From: Trachelipus rathkii
Lineage: Eukaryota > Arthropoda > Malacostraca > Isopoda > Trachelipodidae
Assembly: GCA_015478945.1 (NCBI GenBank)
Contig: JABUQX010027597.1
Span: 1-42,685, forward strand
DNA: 42,685 bases
Direction: 5' to 3'
The number at the start of each line of letters is the position of its first letter. Within the stretch, counting starts at the first letter, position 1. A program made the position numbers and the translations under genes. Below, one piece after another: positions 9,301 to 20,684 of the stretch. The notes under the pieces were generated by a model, which was not told where the DNA came from, ran no database searches, and saw only the letters and a list, made by a program, of their open reading frames with translations.

Positions 9301-9580
9301 TATGAAGTGCTTTTATCTATATATACGTATTATATATATATGATTATTATAGATATATATTTATATATTACTATTTTTATATATGTATATATTATATATA
9401 AGTATAATATATTATATATATTATATATATATTTAATATATTATATTTTATATATTATATATGATATTTATATTATATGATAGTTATATATATATATACT
9501 ATATATATATCGCGGGAGATAAAGATAATATAATATATATATATATATATATATAAAATGTATATAAAAATATGAAGTGC
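9042..9580. repeat. TA-repeat block with a pure (TA)18 core
   Basis: Three TA-rich stretches (9042-9178, 9261-9390, 9391-9580) are separated by short ordinary sequence. 9261-9296 is an uninterrupted (TA)18. The repeated phrase TATGAAGTGCTTT.AT at about 9301 and 9570 suggests local duplication of the block. Confidence 0.85.
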
Positions 9581-9841
9581 TTTCATATATTTACTGATTA
9601 TGTTATAAAACTATTTATATTTGATTATGACGTTCAATATATTAGATTTGTTAAGAATTTTAGAAGGAGATGTTTCTCTTTGTTTTATAGCTGCACGATA
9701 TGAAAGAAGCTTATTGGAATATGTTAACCTCTCTATTTATTCAACTCTGCATGTAGTTAGTTCTAACTCCAAATGTGAATTATGCTCTTACAAATGGTTT
9801 TTTCTCGCAGTAATGAAACAATGGTAAAATTATTATTATTC

Positions 9842-9873
<32 letters not shown>

Positions 9874-10708
9874 ATTATTATTAACAGGCGTTATTTGAAA
9901 AGTTAAGGTTTTATGTAATTAATATTTATTCATTTTATATGTATTATAAAGTATCAAGTAATATTTGTTTCATTTCATATTTTCATGCTTGAGAAATATA
10001 AACTTGTAAATAATACATGTGAATAGCTTAAACCTTTTTATTTTCAAAGTTTTAAACTGGATTCTGTGTTTTTAATATAATGCATAAGGAAATTTCTCGA
10101 TAACAATTAAAGCACTGCTCGTAAATTAAATTTTGTCTTTATCTTTCAGCTTTACATATTTTACTGTTTTTTTACTATAATTTTATTACTCAGTATAGTA
10201 GTAGTGTGCCCCTTTTGCTCTGCAGATAAAGAAAGTGACAGCAGTTGTTATGTAGTCTCCAAAACTTACTTCTGCTTTAATGTTGACGAAATTCAAATGT
10301 CAAACTGATCACTTATTGAAAATTTTCGTTTTATTAAACCCAATTTATGGCCTTAATTCTTTCTGGTATTGTATTTTAAATTTAACTCTTAAAACTATTG
10401 AGTTAAAACGAGAATGTATTAAATCCGTTTTTTCATTTTTCTTCAGTTCGAATTTAAGGTTAAAGATAAACTTTTTTAAGGTGCAAAAAATAGTTGTGCA
10501 AATTCTCTTGTAAAGTTCAGGAATTAGTGTGCTCTATCGTCTTACATCTTTGACTTGTTAGCTTTTCAACTTGAGCAAAAGGTTCTCATACTAACATTAT
10601 TTTAATTTTTTTAGTTACTGATCCAGGAAAGGTACATATATTTCGAAATTAGGTCGTCAGTTTTGGTTTTGCAATTTTTTTATGATGGTCATGGTTAGGT
10701 CTTAACTA
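9581..10708. other. AT-rich spacer between Spt6 and the retrotransposon
   Basis: Ordinary AT-rich sequence with an ATT microsatellite at 9828-9884. Open frames (68 and 77 codons) are without motifs. It could include the true distal 3' UTR of Spt6, but I see no strong poly(A) signal tying it to the gene. Confidence 0.5.
9828..9884 (+). repeat. (ATT)n trinucleotide microsatellite
   Basis: About 18 nearly perfect ATT units with two small interruptions. Confidence 0.9.
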
Positions 10709-10724
10709 TTTTTTTTTTTATTTT
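10709..10724 (-). repeat. A-rich 3' tail of the LINE
   Basis: On the minus strand the element ends with AAAATAAAAAAAAAAA. This marks the 3' end of the retrotransposon and its orientation. Confidence 0.7.
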
Positions 10725-10834
10725 GAGGGGATGTACTGGGACCTCCACAGTACACGAGAATGCGGCTATACAGTGTTGGTAAACTAACGACTGGGGAAAT
10801 CCCTAACCGAACGAAATAGGAACAGCTGAGATGG

Positions 10835-11212
10835 TTAGATCTTATACAAGATGTTCAGTTCCAATAGGAAGGGAAGAGCTCGATCACTACAAAAGTGAGA
10901 AGATTCGGATAACATGTACTGAAGGCGATGCTGAAGAGATATAGTGAGCACATCAGGGAAGAACTTGCTTCGAAGGGTCGAGATGGCCACGAAAACCACA
11001 AAGAGATGAAAGACTGTATGAGGGCAATTGGAGAAGCAAAAATGGCAGTTTGGGGATCCCCCCTGCGTCATAAGAAATCCATGGGTGAGATTGATATGAC
11101 CCAGACGCAATCGAGCCAGGACCACCTCCAGGAGGCGACTCCCGCTACTAGATGAAGACCACCGCCCAATGACGGGTTTGACGTTTCGTAGTTTGGCGCC
11201 AAGAGCATCCAC
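10835..11212 (-). pseudogene. LINE ORF2 C-terminal domain (post-RNase H)
   Basis: The frame contains LARLRLGHINLTHGFLM followed by a Cys/His cluster (NCHFCFSNCPHTVFHLF). This matches the family layout R.GH..LTHG.L...PP.C..C...LTVEHIL..C seen downstream of RNase H in I-like elements. The last Cys/His positions are blurred by substitutions. It ends with a TAA just before the 3' UTR. Confidence 0.7.
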
Positions 11213-11386
11213 CGCCTAACATGTCTGCCAGCCAGAGAGAAAACCCCGACGGAGAAACGTAGCAGGGAAATGGCCCAGGCGTACAGCAGGGGGAAGGTAT
11301 TGGGCACTCGATACCCTGTGCGTAGCTGCCTGTTTGACCTCCCTATCGGCCCGCTCATTTCCTGGAACACCCTCATGGGAGGGAAC

Positions 11387-11705
11387 TCAACAAAACTTAA
11401 TGATGTGCTTCTTCACAGGCAACAAACTTAGGGACTGTTGAATGGCAGGGACCAAAGGGTTTCGGGTTGCCCGGCCAATCCACGCCTGGAGAGCGCTCTT
11501 AGAATCGGAAAAGATGGTATAGCTACCTCTACGAGTGATGGCGCTAATTCTGTTTACCGTCAGGGACACCGCTATCAGTTAAGCCAAGAAAAACAGACTA
11601 ATACTGTGGAATGGTGCGGGATACGGTGATGTCCAGAAACACAGCAGCAGGCCCCAACCCTTCTTCCGTCTTGAAACCATCGGTGTAAACCGCTACAGAA
11701 TCGCT
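11387..11705 (-). pseudogene. LINE ORF2 RNase H domain, broken
   Basis: RNase H removes the RNA strand after first-strand synthesis. On the minus strand the first catalytic Asp is in VAVYTDGFKTEEGLGPAAVF (about 11645-11690). The second conserved Asp block is IFSDSKSALQAW in the frame ending at 11387. Between them the expected AEL motif, which carries the catalytic Glu, is A-stop-L: a TAA at 11579-11581 sits where the Glu codon should be. A frame change joins the Asp-1 block to the rest. Confidence 0.7.
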
Positions 11706-11818
11706 ATGGGCCTCCCCATGGGACAAAGGAATCCCTCAACTGTACCTAGGGTAAAGACCAGATCCCGTTGCAGAGAGCAGGAGGCGGATAAACCTACTGT
11801 GAATGGGTAGAGGTGAAA

Positions 11819-12307
11819 TCATAATGCATGACCACTCGCTGAGGATGGTCTAGGAAAGCGGAAGATGGAACTAACAACCTCTGTGAAAGGCCAATAAGAA
11901 GGGTTGTGATGGGCGCGCTCTATAATAGATGTCAAGGCCGATGAGGTAGAAACCTGAATACGGAGGAAGAGTAAGCACATGAGCTGTTCCACCTCCAGGC
12001 TATCCCTCGGAGAGGAACGAAATTCTCCCGCGGTTATTCGCAGGCCTTCGGTATGAATGGGGTCAAGAAGACAGGTGTAGGACTGGAAGGTCTGCCCATA
12101 TATAGCACAACCGTAGTCTAGTTTAGCCCGCACCAGCATGATGTAAAGGTGGAGCATGGTTTTTCTGTCCGCACCCCAAGTCTTGGAGGTGAAGTGCCGT
12201 AAAAGATCCAAGAAATGGCGGCAACTAGCATTGAGGAGAGTAATGTGAGGAAGGTACGTGAGGCGCTCATCGAGCAACAAAACCAGGAACCTCACCGTCG
12301 GCTCCAC
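11819..12307 (-). pseudogene. LINE ORF2 segment between RT and RNase H (thumb/connection)
   Basis: A 162-codon frame with LLDERLTYLPHITLL, then KTWGADRKTMLHLYIMLVRA, KLDYGCAIYGQTFQSY and a TEGLRITAGEFRSSP block. These are the standard landmarks after the RT palm in I- and Jockey-related LINEs (LDYG..VY.S). It is the best-preserved uninterrupted stretch of the element. Confidence 0.8.
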
Positions 12308-12430
12308 ACGGATAGGGGAGCTATAGAGGAGTAATATAGGAAGCTATTGTAGGCTACCCCTACGACAGGGTTTTCGAAAAAGCACTGCAGTAGTTTTCGA
12401 TGTGGAGAATGTAAAGTAACGCGTAGAACA

Positions 12431-12846
12431 CTAGGAGGGAACCCAATCGATGGTAAGCTGAAGTTGACGCACCATACAAGCAAGTTTTGCTTTAGTGATG
12501 TACAGGGCAAGATGGTCAACATAGATGGAACAAAGTACCGAGGTTGGGATGGAATCGACTACTCTATTGAAACCTAATGCGAAAAGTAGCACGCTCAGTA
12601 CACTGCCCTGCGGCACCCCTTCGTCCAGGACAAACGTCTCGACATTGTGGTATCACAACGGACTTGAAACGAACAATCCGACATTAATAACTGGAGGAAT
12701 AGGGGAAGTTGCCCCCTAAGGCCCAAGGAATGAAGGCTTCGCAAGAAACCCATCCTCCATGTGATACCATACGCCTTTTCGAGGTCAAAGAAAACGGCCA
12801 AGGCTATTTTGTCGGAAGCAAATGCCTCACGAAGGTCGTGATCCAA
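12431..12846 (-). pseudogene. LINE reverse transcriptase palm, catalytic motif damaged
   Basis: Motif A is seen as LAVFFDLEKAYGITWR, with the catalytic Asp in FFD kept but the family's usual YDTTWR altered to YGITWR. After a one-base shift the motif PQGSVLSVLLF appears, followed by CSIYVDHLALY. The family requires Y-x-D-D; here the second Asp is His (codon at 12512-12514). The palm could not catalyse polymerisation as it stands. Confidence 0.8.
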
Positions 12847-12900
12847 CCGAACTAGAGGATTCTGAGTAGAGCGATGGTGCCGAAAACCAAATTGATAGTC

Positions 12901-13584
12901 TTAAAATGTAGGAAGTTGCTCCAACGTGGGAACAAGAAGGGAAGCCACCAATCTCTCCGTGAGCTTGCATGGGATGCGGGTCAATGAAATAGGGCGATGG
13001 TTATCGGAAGAAGTTGAATCCTTCCCAGATTTGGGAATGGGAACAATATATGCAGTAGACCAGACGGGAGAGAAGACCCCCTCTACCCATATTCTATTGT
13101 ATAAGCTAAGAAGAAAGTCAGTGGCAGAAGGTTGAGCGTGCCTAAGCATCTGGAAGCAAATGCCGTTAGGGCCAGGCGCTCCATCCTTGAAAAGTTTTAG
13201 GGTGGCCTGGAACTCTGCTCTGGTGAATAATCTGTTGTATAGAAGGTCTTCTCCAGGTGGAACAGAAAAATCCGGAATCTTCACTTTCAGGCGGTAAGAA
13301 CGAAAAGGTTCAGGATACCGGGAGCCGCTGGAGCAGAACACAAATTGATAACCCAACTCGTACGCCACGGTTTCGGGAGTAGAGATGACATCAGAGGTAT
13401 GCGGGCCGTAAGCAAGGAGGATTAGTGGATCTGCATGGTGTTTTCGTGAAATTTGCACCTTTTTATGGACCGCTGATACAGGCGTAGAAGAATGAACTGT
13501 GGAAGCGTAGTTGCGAAAATATTGCTTCCGCGTACTGCGATTAATACGCCGGGAGCGGGCTGCCGAAGCTATAAACAGAATCAA
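12901..13584 (-). pseudogene. LINE ORF2: linker and RT fingers
   Basis: A 227-codon frame, ending at an in-frame TAA (12901-12903). It carries FTRAEFQATLKLFKDGAPGP, then ICFQMLRH, WSTAYIVPIPKSGKD and NHRPISLTRIPCKLTERLV, which are the fingers motifs of LINE reverse transcriptases. The same frame continues after the stop with QFGFRHHRSTQNPLVRLDHD, so the TAA is a true nonsense change rather than the protein end. Confidence 0.8.
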
Positions 13585-13639
13585 GTTGGAAGGTGTGGAA
13601 GTCTGTTTATACAGCTTATATTATTTGCGTTTTTCACGA

Positions 13640-14527
13640 TTAGCCCGAGCACATTCCTGGTTCCACCAGGGAGTCATTAATTTCAGGGTCGATCCCAGAT
13701 GAACGGGGTACATGATCCAATGCTGCCTGAAGGATTGTTTCCTGAAAGTAAGTGAAGGCATCCGCCGGCGACGAGAACAGGGTGGTTTCAGGAAAGATGG
13801 GAAAGTAAGTGGCCTGATGAAAAGAAGACCAATCTGCTCTGTTGTAGCGCCAGCCAGAATAAGGTTGTTGCTGCGAACTGGGGCTAAAGGATGGTATCAC
13901 GATTGGGTAGAAGTTACTACCACAGAGGAAAAGCCGACCTTTCCCGCTCAAAACGAGATGGAACTCAACGAGATGTCAACACAGGAATAAGTGCCTGTAT
14001 CAAAACGTTCAAAGGTTGCAAGGCCTGTGTTGAGACATCCCAATAAGAAATCCTGCAAAATACTCAATATCCAATCGACATTGGAGGACGTAACATAGTC
14101 TCCCCACAAAGGGTGGTGGAGGTTAAAGTCACCGAGGACCAACATGGGCGGTGGGAGACACTTGAAAAAATCAACGATGTCCCTCTTGGTATATTTACAG
14201 CTAGGCGCTAGGTACACTGAGCACAGTGTAAACGATGTGTCAAGATGGATACGAGCCGCTGCGGCATGTAAGGGAGTGGAGAGGGGAATCGGAGTGAGGG
14301 ACAGACTCGTGAAGCAGGATCGCTGCCCCCCCCCCCTCTCTGTCGCTGGCTCCACGATTCAGGGAAATAAGGGTTTCCTTGTACTTTGGAAGTTGTAAAA
14401 GGTCTCGGTCGCGAAGTTGCAGTTCCTGTAAATAAACAGCCAACGGCTGATGAGCTACAAGTAACCTCTTCAGCTCTTCGTAATTAGCAAAATATCCATG
14501 ACAGTTCCATTGGAGGAAACGTGCCAT
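13640..14527 (-). pseudogene. LINE ORF2 APE-type endonuclease
   Basis: The ATG at 14527 opens MARFLQWNCHGYFANYEEL, the standard start of ORF2 endonucleases, followed by VYLQELQL (catalytic QE). A G11 run (C11 at 14326-14336 on plus) shifts the frame. The next frame gives VLGDFNLHHPLWG (GDFN motif) and YSCVDISLSS. After another shift the expected GSDHFP motif reads GSNFYP (13910-13918 encodes SNF), so the catalytic Asp-His pair is lost. WRYNRADWSSF follows, as usual. Confidence 0.8.
14326..14336 (-). repeat. G11 homopolymer causing a frameshift in the endonuclease
   Basis: C11 on the plus strand. The protein similarity changes frame across this run (GGGAAILLHE on one side, LCSVYLAPSCKY and GDFN on the other). 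Confidence 0.7.
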
Positions 14528-14541
14528 AAATAGTAATGGAA

Positions 14542-15230
14542 TCAACAATGTTTAGGGCGATCCGTGACAATAGTCACTATATTTTGGGATTTGGCAGTCT
14601 TCTCAGAGGAGAAATCCTGATGGTCCCGTGAGCCACCAGATGACCCACTGACAGGAATGTCAAACCCCAGGGAAAAGGGAAGGTGTCATGCAGCAGGGAA
14701 ATGTGTTGACTTCCCTGCTTACAAGTGGGGTTCCTGGTCACCGCAGGAGAGGGCTCTTCAAGAATTAAGACGTGCGAAGTCACACTCCACATTCTGAACA
14801 TTCATACCAGCTTGCGCACCTTTGTCATTACTTCTAGCAGACTGGGAAGGGGGATGTGTCCCCCCCAGGAGGTGTGTGATCAAAGGTTGGAAAAAATCGA
14901 AGAAAATGACAAGTTGGAATGGTGTCATTAGGAGTGATAAGAGACACATTGGAAGACGAGTGTGTGTGGTGCCCGTAGTCAAAATCTCGAGAGCTATCAG
15001 CGGCCGAGAAGTGCTAGATGGCTTCAGGCAACGTTTCCAAATTTAAAGTGGATGGAGGGGACGATGCAGGGATGGATGACTCCACCCTCCCATGTCCACC
15101 AGCAGCCGACCTACCCTCAACACACATAGGTATTTGGGTGTCGCGGGGGTTCCTCCGCCCCTCCCCTACGGGGTATGGAAAACGTCCCCCCTTCTATTCC
15201 CCGTCAGCTCGAGCCCCCTAATTTGCCGTG
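14542..15230 (-). pseudogene. LINE ORF1 (gag-like) remnant
   Basis: The C-terminus is clear: SGGSRDHQDFSSEKTAKSQN followed by IVTIVTDRPKHC and TGA at 14542-14544, 14 nt before the ORF2 ATG. Upstream, coding character is spread over all three minus frames (for example LNLETLPEAI, SSSNVSLITPND, LLSLLMTPFQLVIFFDFFQP), with stops and shifts. ORF1 proteins of this kind package the element's RNA. I see no intact zinc knuckle. The beginning is lost at the TA array. Confidence 0.55.
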
Positions 15231-15240
15231 TAATACCTTT

Positions 15241-15282
15241 ACAATATATATATATATATTATATACTAATATAATATATATA

Positions 15283-15320
<38 letters not shown>

Positions 15321-15322
15321 TA

Positions 15323-15414
<92 letters not shown>

Positions 15415-15459
15415 ATTTATTTATTTTTATTTATTTTTATTTATTTTTATTTATTTATA

Positions 15460-15545
<86 letters not shown>

Positions 15546-15558
15546 TTATTTATTTATT

Positions 15559-15597
<39 letters not shown>
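15241..15597. repeat. TA array with an internal (TTTA)n core
   Basis: Pure TATATA runs with a TTTA/TTTAT tetranucleotide stretch near 15412-15457 and again near 15543-15560. It abuts the 5' side of the LINE. Confidence 0.9.
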
Positions 15598-15598
<1 letters not shown>

Positions 15599-16205
15599 CC
15601 AACCTAAATAACAAAGCCTAAACTGGAAAATCTATTTATTTCCAGAGATATCCAGTACTTTTTTTTTTTTTTTGCTTAATGAGTACAATAAAAAATGTCA
15701 ATAAATAGACAAAAAAAAATTTACCTTAATTTCTCGTGTTGAGTGGAGTCGGGGCTTCAAAAAAGTAGAGAAGCACATTCCTAAAAATTTAATTAATAAA
15801 TTATAACAACTTAACTTATAATAAATTTTTTTTTTTTTTAGACTTATTTTTATGACAAATTTTATGTATTTAGTTTTAACTTTCATTTGTAAATACGCTA
15901 TTAATTTTATATCATTTAACAAAAATGCATTTACGAGAAAAATGAAACACATGCTACTTATAAAAGTTTCCAATAAACACTGAATTTTTTTTTTAGTGAA
16001 CATTCGTTAAAGACAGTAGAAATTCCCTCCGCGCCTCCGCTGCGTGAAGAAGACCTACAAGTAACAATATTTTTTTGAATTATAACTTCAAAATTTTATT
16101 ATTTCCCTATGATTTTTAAATTACATTTTAAATTTAGTTTCATTTATAATAAGTTAAAATTAAAAATTTACTTTAGATCAAAAGGTCAATAGGTATACTT
16201 TGTCC
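15598..16205. other. AT-rich spacer with homopolymer T runs
   Basis: It holds T15 at 15659-15673 and another long T run near 15826-15839. No gene is seen; a 101-codon minus-strand frame is low-complexity Lys/Phe/Ile-rich and has no motif. Confidence 0.6.
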
Positions 16206-16265
16206 TATATATACTATATATAGTATATCTATATATATATAGTAAAGTAAAAATATATATATAAA

Positions 16266-16354
<89 letters not shown>

Positions 16355-16800
16355 GAAATATATATTATATATATATATCATATAATATAGTTTATATATA
16401 ATATATTATATATATATATATATATATATCATAATATATATATATATAACTATTATATATATATATTATATATACTATATATTATATTATATATATATAG
16501 TTTATATATATAATATATTATATATATATATATAAATAGTACGTTTATGATATATTTATATATAGTATAGTATATATATATAATAATATATATATTATCT
16601 ATATATATATATATATTATATATATATTTATATATTATATACTACTAATATATATAGTATATATATATATATTTTATATATACTATATATATTATTATAT
16701 ATATATTATATATATTTATTATATATATATTATCATATATATATATATATATATACTATATATATATATATATATATATTATAGCTATATATATATACTT
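16206..16800. repeat. Degenerate TA array
   Basis: Nearly pure A/T with scattered C and G. The irregular TATAT/TAATA phase changes are either old decay or sequencing noise. Confidence 0.9.
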
Positions 16801-16815
16801 AATATCAATTCATAC

Positions 16816-16939
16816 ATGGGCGTAGGCAGGATTTTTATTTTTATGGGGGGGGCAAAATTTGAGTGATATATATATATATTATATATATAATATACTATAT
16901 ATATATACGTATATATATATATATATATAATATACTATA

Positions 16940-16982
<43 letters not shown>

Positions 16983-17569
16983 TATATATATATTATATAC
17001 TATATATTTATACTATATTAGTATATATAGTATATACATAATTTAAATAACTAAAAAATGTATTATGTAATAATTTCTTTTATTTTCTGGCATATTTTCT
17101 TTTAATGCTATTGTCTGGCAGCTGAATATCAATCCGGGTACGTCCTTCCGAGATTGAAAATTTAACAGTTTTTTTGGGCAGCCCGCCAAATGCTTATCGT
17201 TGACATACTGAAAGTTGTTCTAGTGCGGAGAAATAATGTGATGTCTTAGATAAGAAATCCATACTGTATAAAAGCCAGCAAAGCTGAGTTTGACGTTAAA
17301 AGTGCCATACTGAAAACGAAAACAATCATTTAAGCACTTTTTGGAGAAAAAATAATATAATTACGTTACTAATTTAGTAATTACTGTTGGATGGTTATTA
17401 TGCAGTTTAATACATGTTATGTTTTTTTCAGTTTTTTTTCTACACTTTGTTGAAAAACTTAAAAGAACGTCGTCTGGGCTAAACCTATAAAGTTCACATT
17501 AATTTTTTATTTCGCCAAAGATTTAGGGGGCAAGTGGCCCCCGGCCCTGCATCCCCTGCCTACGCCCAT
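16816..17569. mobile_element. Non-autonomous DNA transposon (hAT-like MITE) with 15 bp terminal inverted repeats
   Basis: The left end ATGGGCGTAGGCAGG (16816-16830) and the right end CCTGCCTACGCCCAT (17555-17569) are a perfect 15 bp inverted repeat. Both ends carry subterminal G- or C-rich tracts (GGGGGGGGC on the left, GGGGGCAAGTGGCCCCCGG on the right). This kind of GGGCGTAG.CAGG end with G-rich subterminal tracts is common in hAT-related non-autonomous elements. The inside has no transposase frame. A TA array (16866-17038) interrupts the left part, and 17040-17550 is unique sequence. I see no convincing 8 bp target duplication, so superfamily placement is tentative. Confidence 0.65.
16866..17038. 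repeat. TA array inside the MITE
   Basis: TA-rich repeat between the left terminal segment and the unique interior of the inverted-repeat element. It expanded or inserted after the element did. Confidence 0.8.
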
Positions 17570-17960
17570 ATATATTAAAGTATTATCTCTATTATAATAT
17601 ATTATGATAATATATTATATTTACTAATACTTAACTAATATATATATATATATATATGTATTATATTAATTTATTTAGTATATTATATTATTTATATAAT
17701 TTATGTATTATATATACTATATTATATATATTATATCTATATATTGATAGTCATATATATATATATAGGCGTAATTGTACTTAGACTGACAGATTCTATT
17801 TCTCATACTATTATATATATGAGTATTTAATACTTAGTATAGTTTTTAGTATTTTATTATTATTTTCATAGTTATTTATTAATTCTACTTTAATATATAT
17901 ATTAGTATCTATATATATTTATATATATATATATATAAGTATTATATATATTACTATGAT
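17570..17960. repeat. Degenerate TA-rich block
   Basis: TA-rich sequence with short ordinary islands (for example around 17765-17810). Confidence 0.8.
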
Positions 17961-18340
17961 ATATATTACTATGTCTGCATCTTGGCATTAAAATTTTTCA
18001 ATTTTTTAACGCCTAGGCCTAGCTCTGGGTCAAAATTTTACAAAGGAAATTCAATGAAACAGCAACACTAAAGATATGTTACAGATTTACGGGTTACATG
18101 CTAATAGTTTGTTGAAACTTGAAAAAAAAATATATATTTTATAAAACTTTTTATTAATTTTTAGTTCTTATTTTTAATTTTTTATTTCTAATTGAAGTTA
18201 AATGTATATTTAAGTTAAATATACAAAAAAAAATAAAACACATAAACTAAAAAAAATAAATAAAAAATCAATAAAATCAAAAAATCAAGTAAAAAAAATC
18301 ATTTGATTTTTTCATTTGATTTTTTTCGTGCCTACCCATA
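17961..18340. other. AT-rich island with A- and T-tract hairpins
   Basis: Ordinary sequence at 17975-18120, then A/T homopolymer-rich DNA. The stretch around 18270-18325 alternates AAAAAATCAAGT-like and ATTTGATTTTTT-like words that can pair. It ends in GTGCCTACCCATATA, resembling the right end of the MITE to its left with mismatches; a decayed second copy is possible but unproven. Confidence 0.45.
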
Positions 18341-18631
18341 TATAATTATATATAACTATATATATATTATATCTATATATATATATATATCTATATATAT
18401 ATATATATATATATACTATACTTAATACTATATAAGATTGAAATATTATCATATATTATATATATATAGTATATATATATATATAGGCTGAGATACATAT
18501 ATATATATTATAATAACTATATAGTATATATATATATTTATAATATAATATATATATATATATATATATACTATATATATATATATAATATATATATATA
18601 CTATATATATTACTATATATATATATAGTGC

Positions 18632-18675
<44 letters not shown>

Positions 18676-18745
18676 ATATAATATAGTATAATATTATTTA
18701 TCTATACTATATATATACGTATTATATATATATTATTATATATAG

Positions 18746-18777
<32 letters not shown>

Positions 18778-19639
18778 ATATTATATATATAATTTTATAT
18801 ATATATATAAGTATATATATATATATATATATTATACTATAGTATATACTATATATATATTATATATTATATATTATATATATATTAATATATATATATA
18901 TAGTATATATATACTATGATTATGTGTGTATATATATATATATTAATAATACTATAATATATAATTATATTAATATATATTATATATATTATATATATAT
19001 ATATAGTATTATTATTATATATTATCGTTTATATAGTATTATAGTTATTTTATCTACTATATGTATTCTTATTCATTATATATACGTAAATGATTATTAG
19101 TTGATATTTACTATTTCTTTACGTGTTCATATCGTAGTATTGGCTATAGATTATGTATTATTATTATTTAGTATATATTATAGTAGTACTAGTAATTCTA
19201 TTACTATATATATATGATATATAATATATTAATATATTATATATTATATAATATATATATTCTTATATATATAACGTATATATTTAATTATATATATATT
19301 ATATTAATATATATATTATAGTATATATAATAGTATTATATACTATATAATATATATTAGGTAATTATTATAGTATATTATTATAGATAATATTATTATT
19401 ATATAGAATATATATATATATATATTAGTATATATATAATATATTATATAGCTATATATATATATACTATACTAATATATTTATATATAAGTCTATATAT
19501 ATATATATAGTATATATATACTATATATATATATATATATATATTAATATTATATTAGTATTATATTATTATATATACTATATATATAGATACGCCTAAC
19601 TGCATATATTATATATTATATATATAATATATATATATA

Positions 19640-19670
<31 letters not shown>

Positions 19671-20385
19671 ATATATTATATATATATAATATATTAATAT
19701 ACTATATATTATATATAATATCTATATTATATATATCATTAATATATTTATATATGTATATATATTATTATTATATATATATATATATATATATATAATT
19801 ATAGAATATAGTAGTAGTATATAGTATATAGCTGAATTATATGTAGTATATATTATAATATATATATATATATAATAAGTATATATATAATAGTATATAT
19901 ATAGTATATATTATATATTATAGTGTTATATATAATATATTATCTATATATATATCTATATATATATATAGTATATGTTATATCTATATAGTTTAATATC
20001 TATAGCTATTTATATTATGTAGTGACTATTATAGTATTTATATAAGTATATATATATTATACATGATATATATATATATATAATAGTACTTATAGTAAGT
20101 TATTATTAGTAACTTACTATAGTATTATATATATAATATTATATCATATAATAATATATTTATATTTATATATATACTATATATATATAGGCCTATATAT
20201 ATATATATCATATATAGTATATATATTATATGGTATATATTATAATATATAGTATCATATTCTATTTATATATATATTTATTATATATATAATATATATA
20301 TATTATATATTATAATATTATATATATATATTCTGTATATATATATATATGATTTAATTTGATAATTTTGATTATATATTAGTGT
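18341..20385. repeat. 2 kb degenerate TA array
   Basis: The longest TA-dominated block in the window. It contains a perfect 12 bp hairpin (TATAGTAAGTTA, 20091-20102, with its complement at 20110-20121). No coding potential. Confidence 0.9.
20091..20121. repeat. 12 bp perfect inverted repeat in the TA array
   Basis: Arms 20091-20102 and 20110-20121 with a 7 nt loop. It is not pure TA, so it is a little more specific than the background. Confidence 0.7.
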
Positions 20386-20684
20386 ATTAATACGGAGGAA
20401 CTTTAATATTTTGACACCTTTTTGTATAATTTATCAGTAAAATTTTTATTTTTCTATAATGTATACTTTTATTATCCTTGATTATTATCAGATTTGAAAT
20501 TATATCATAATCAGGCTCAGCACATGAAACTTTATAAGTTCAATTCAAATGTGGTGGGGGTTGCTTTATACTTATCCTTAGCCGATCTAAATTGGCAAAC
20601 CCTATCCAGGTCATCCATGTTTAGGTAGGAGATAACACTTTTCATTCTTTTAAGTTAAAATTACCTATGCCAGTGCTTGCTCTT

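Larger units (their letters stand above)
10709..15240 (-). mobile_element. Non-LTR retrotransposon of the RNase H-bearing, I-like type, inactive
   Basis: On the minus strand the parts of an I-type LINE follow in the right order: ORF1 remnant (15.23-14.54 kb), APE-type endonuclease, reverse transcriptase, RNase H, and a Cys/His-containing C-terminal domain, then a ~100 nt 3' UTR. It ends in an A-rich tail (T run plus T4 at 10709-10724 on the plus strand). ORF1 stops at 14542-14544 and ORF2 begins with ATG at 14527, a 14 nt gap. The left part (5' on minus) ends against a TA array near 15240, so 5' truncation is likely. At least six frame changes, an internal TAA and damaged catalytic residues mean it cannot move by itself. 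I could not identify a target-site duplication. Confidence 0.85.

Noticed and set aside
9005..9343. 112-codon plus-strand frame
   Set aside because: Lies in A17 and TA repeats; low-complexity Lys/Ile/Tyr only.
11068..11376. 102-codon minus-strand frame near the LINE 3' part
   Set aside because: Its second half is an alternate register of the C-terminal LINE domain, whose motifs lie in the neighbouring frame.
15175..15621. 148-codon plus-strand frame of Tyr-Ile repeats
   Set aside because: Pure translation of a TA array, with no stops because TATATA lacks them in that phase.
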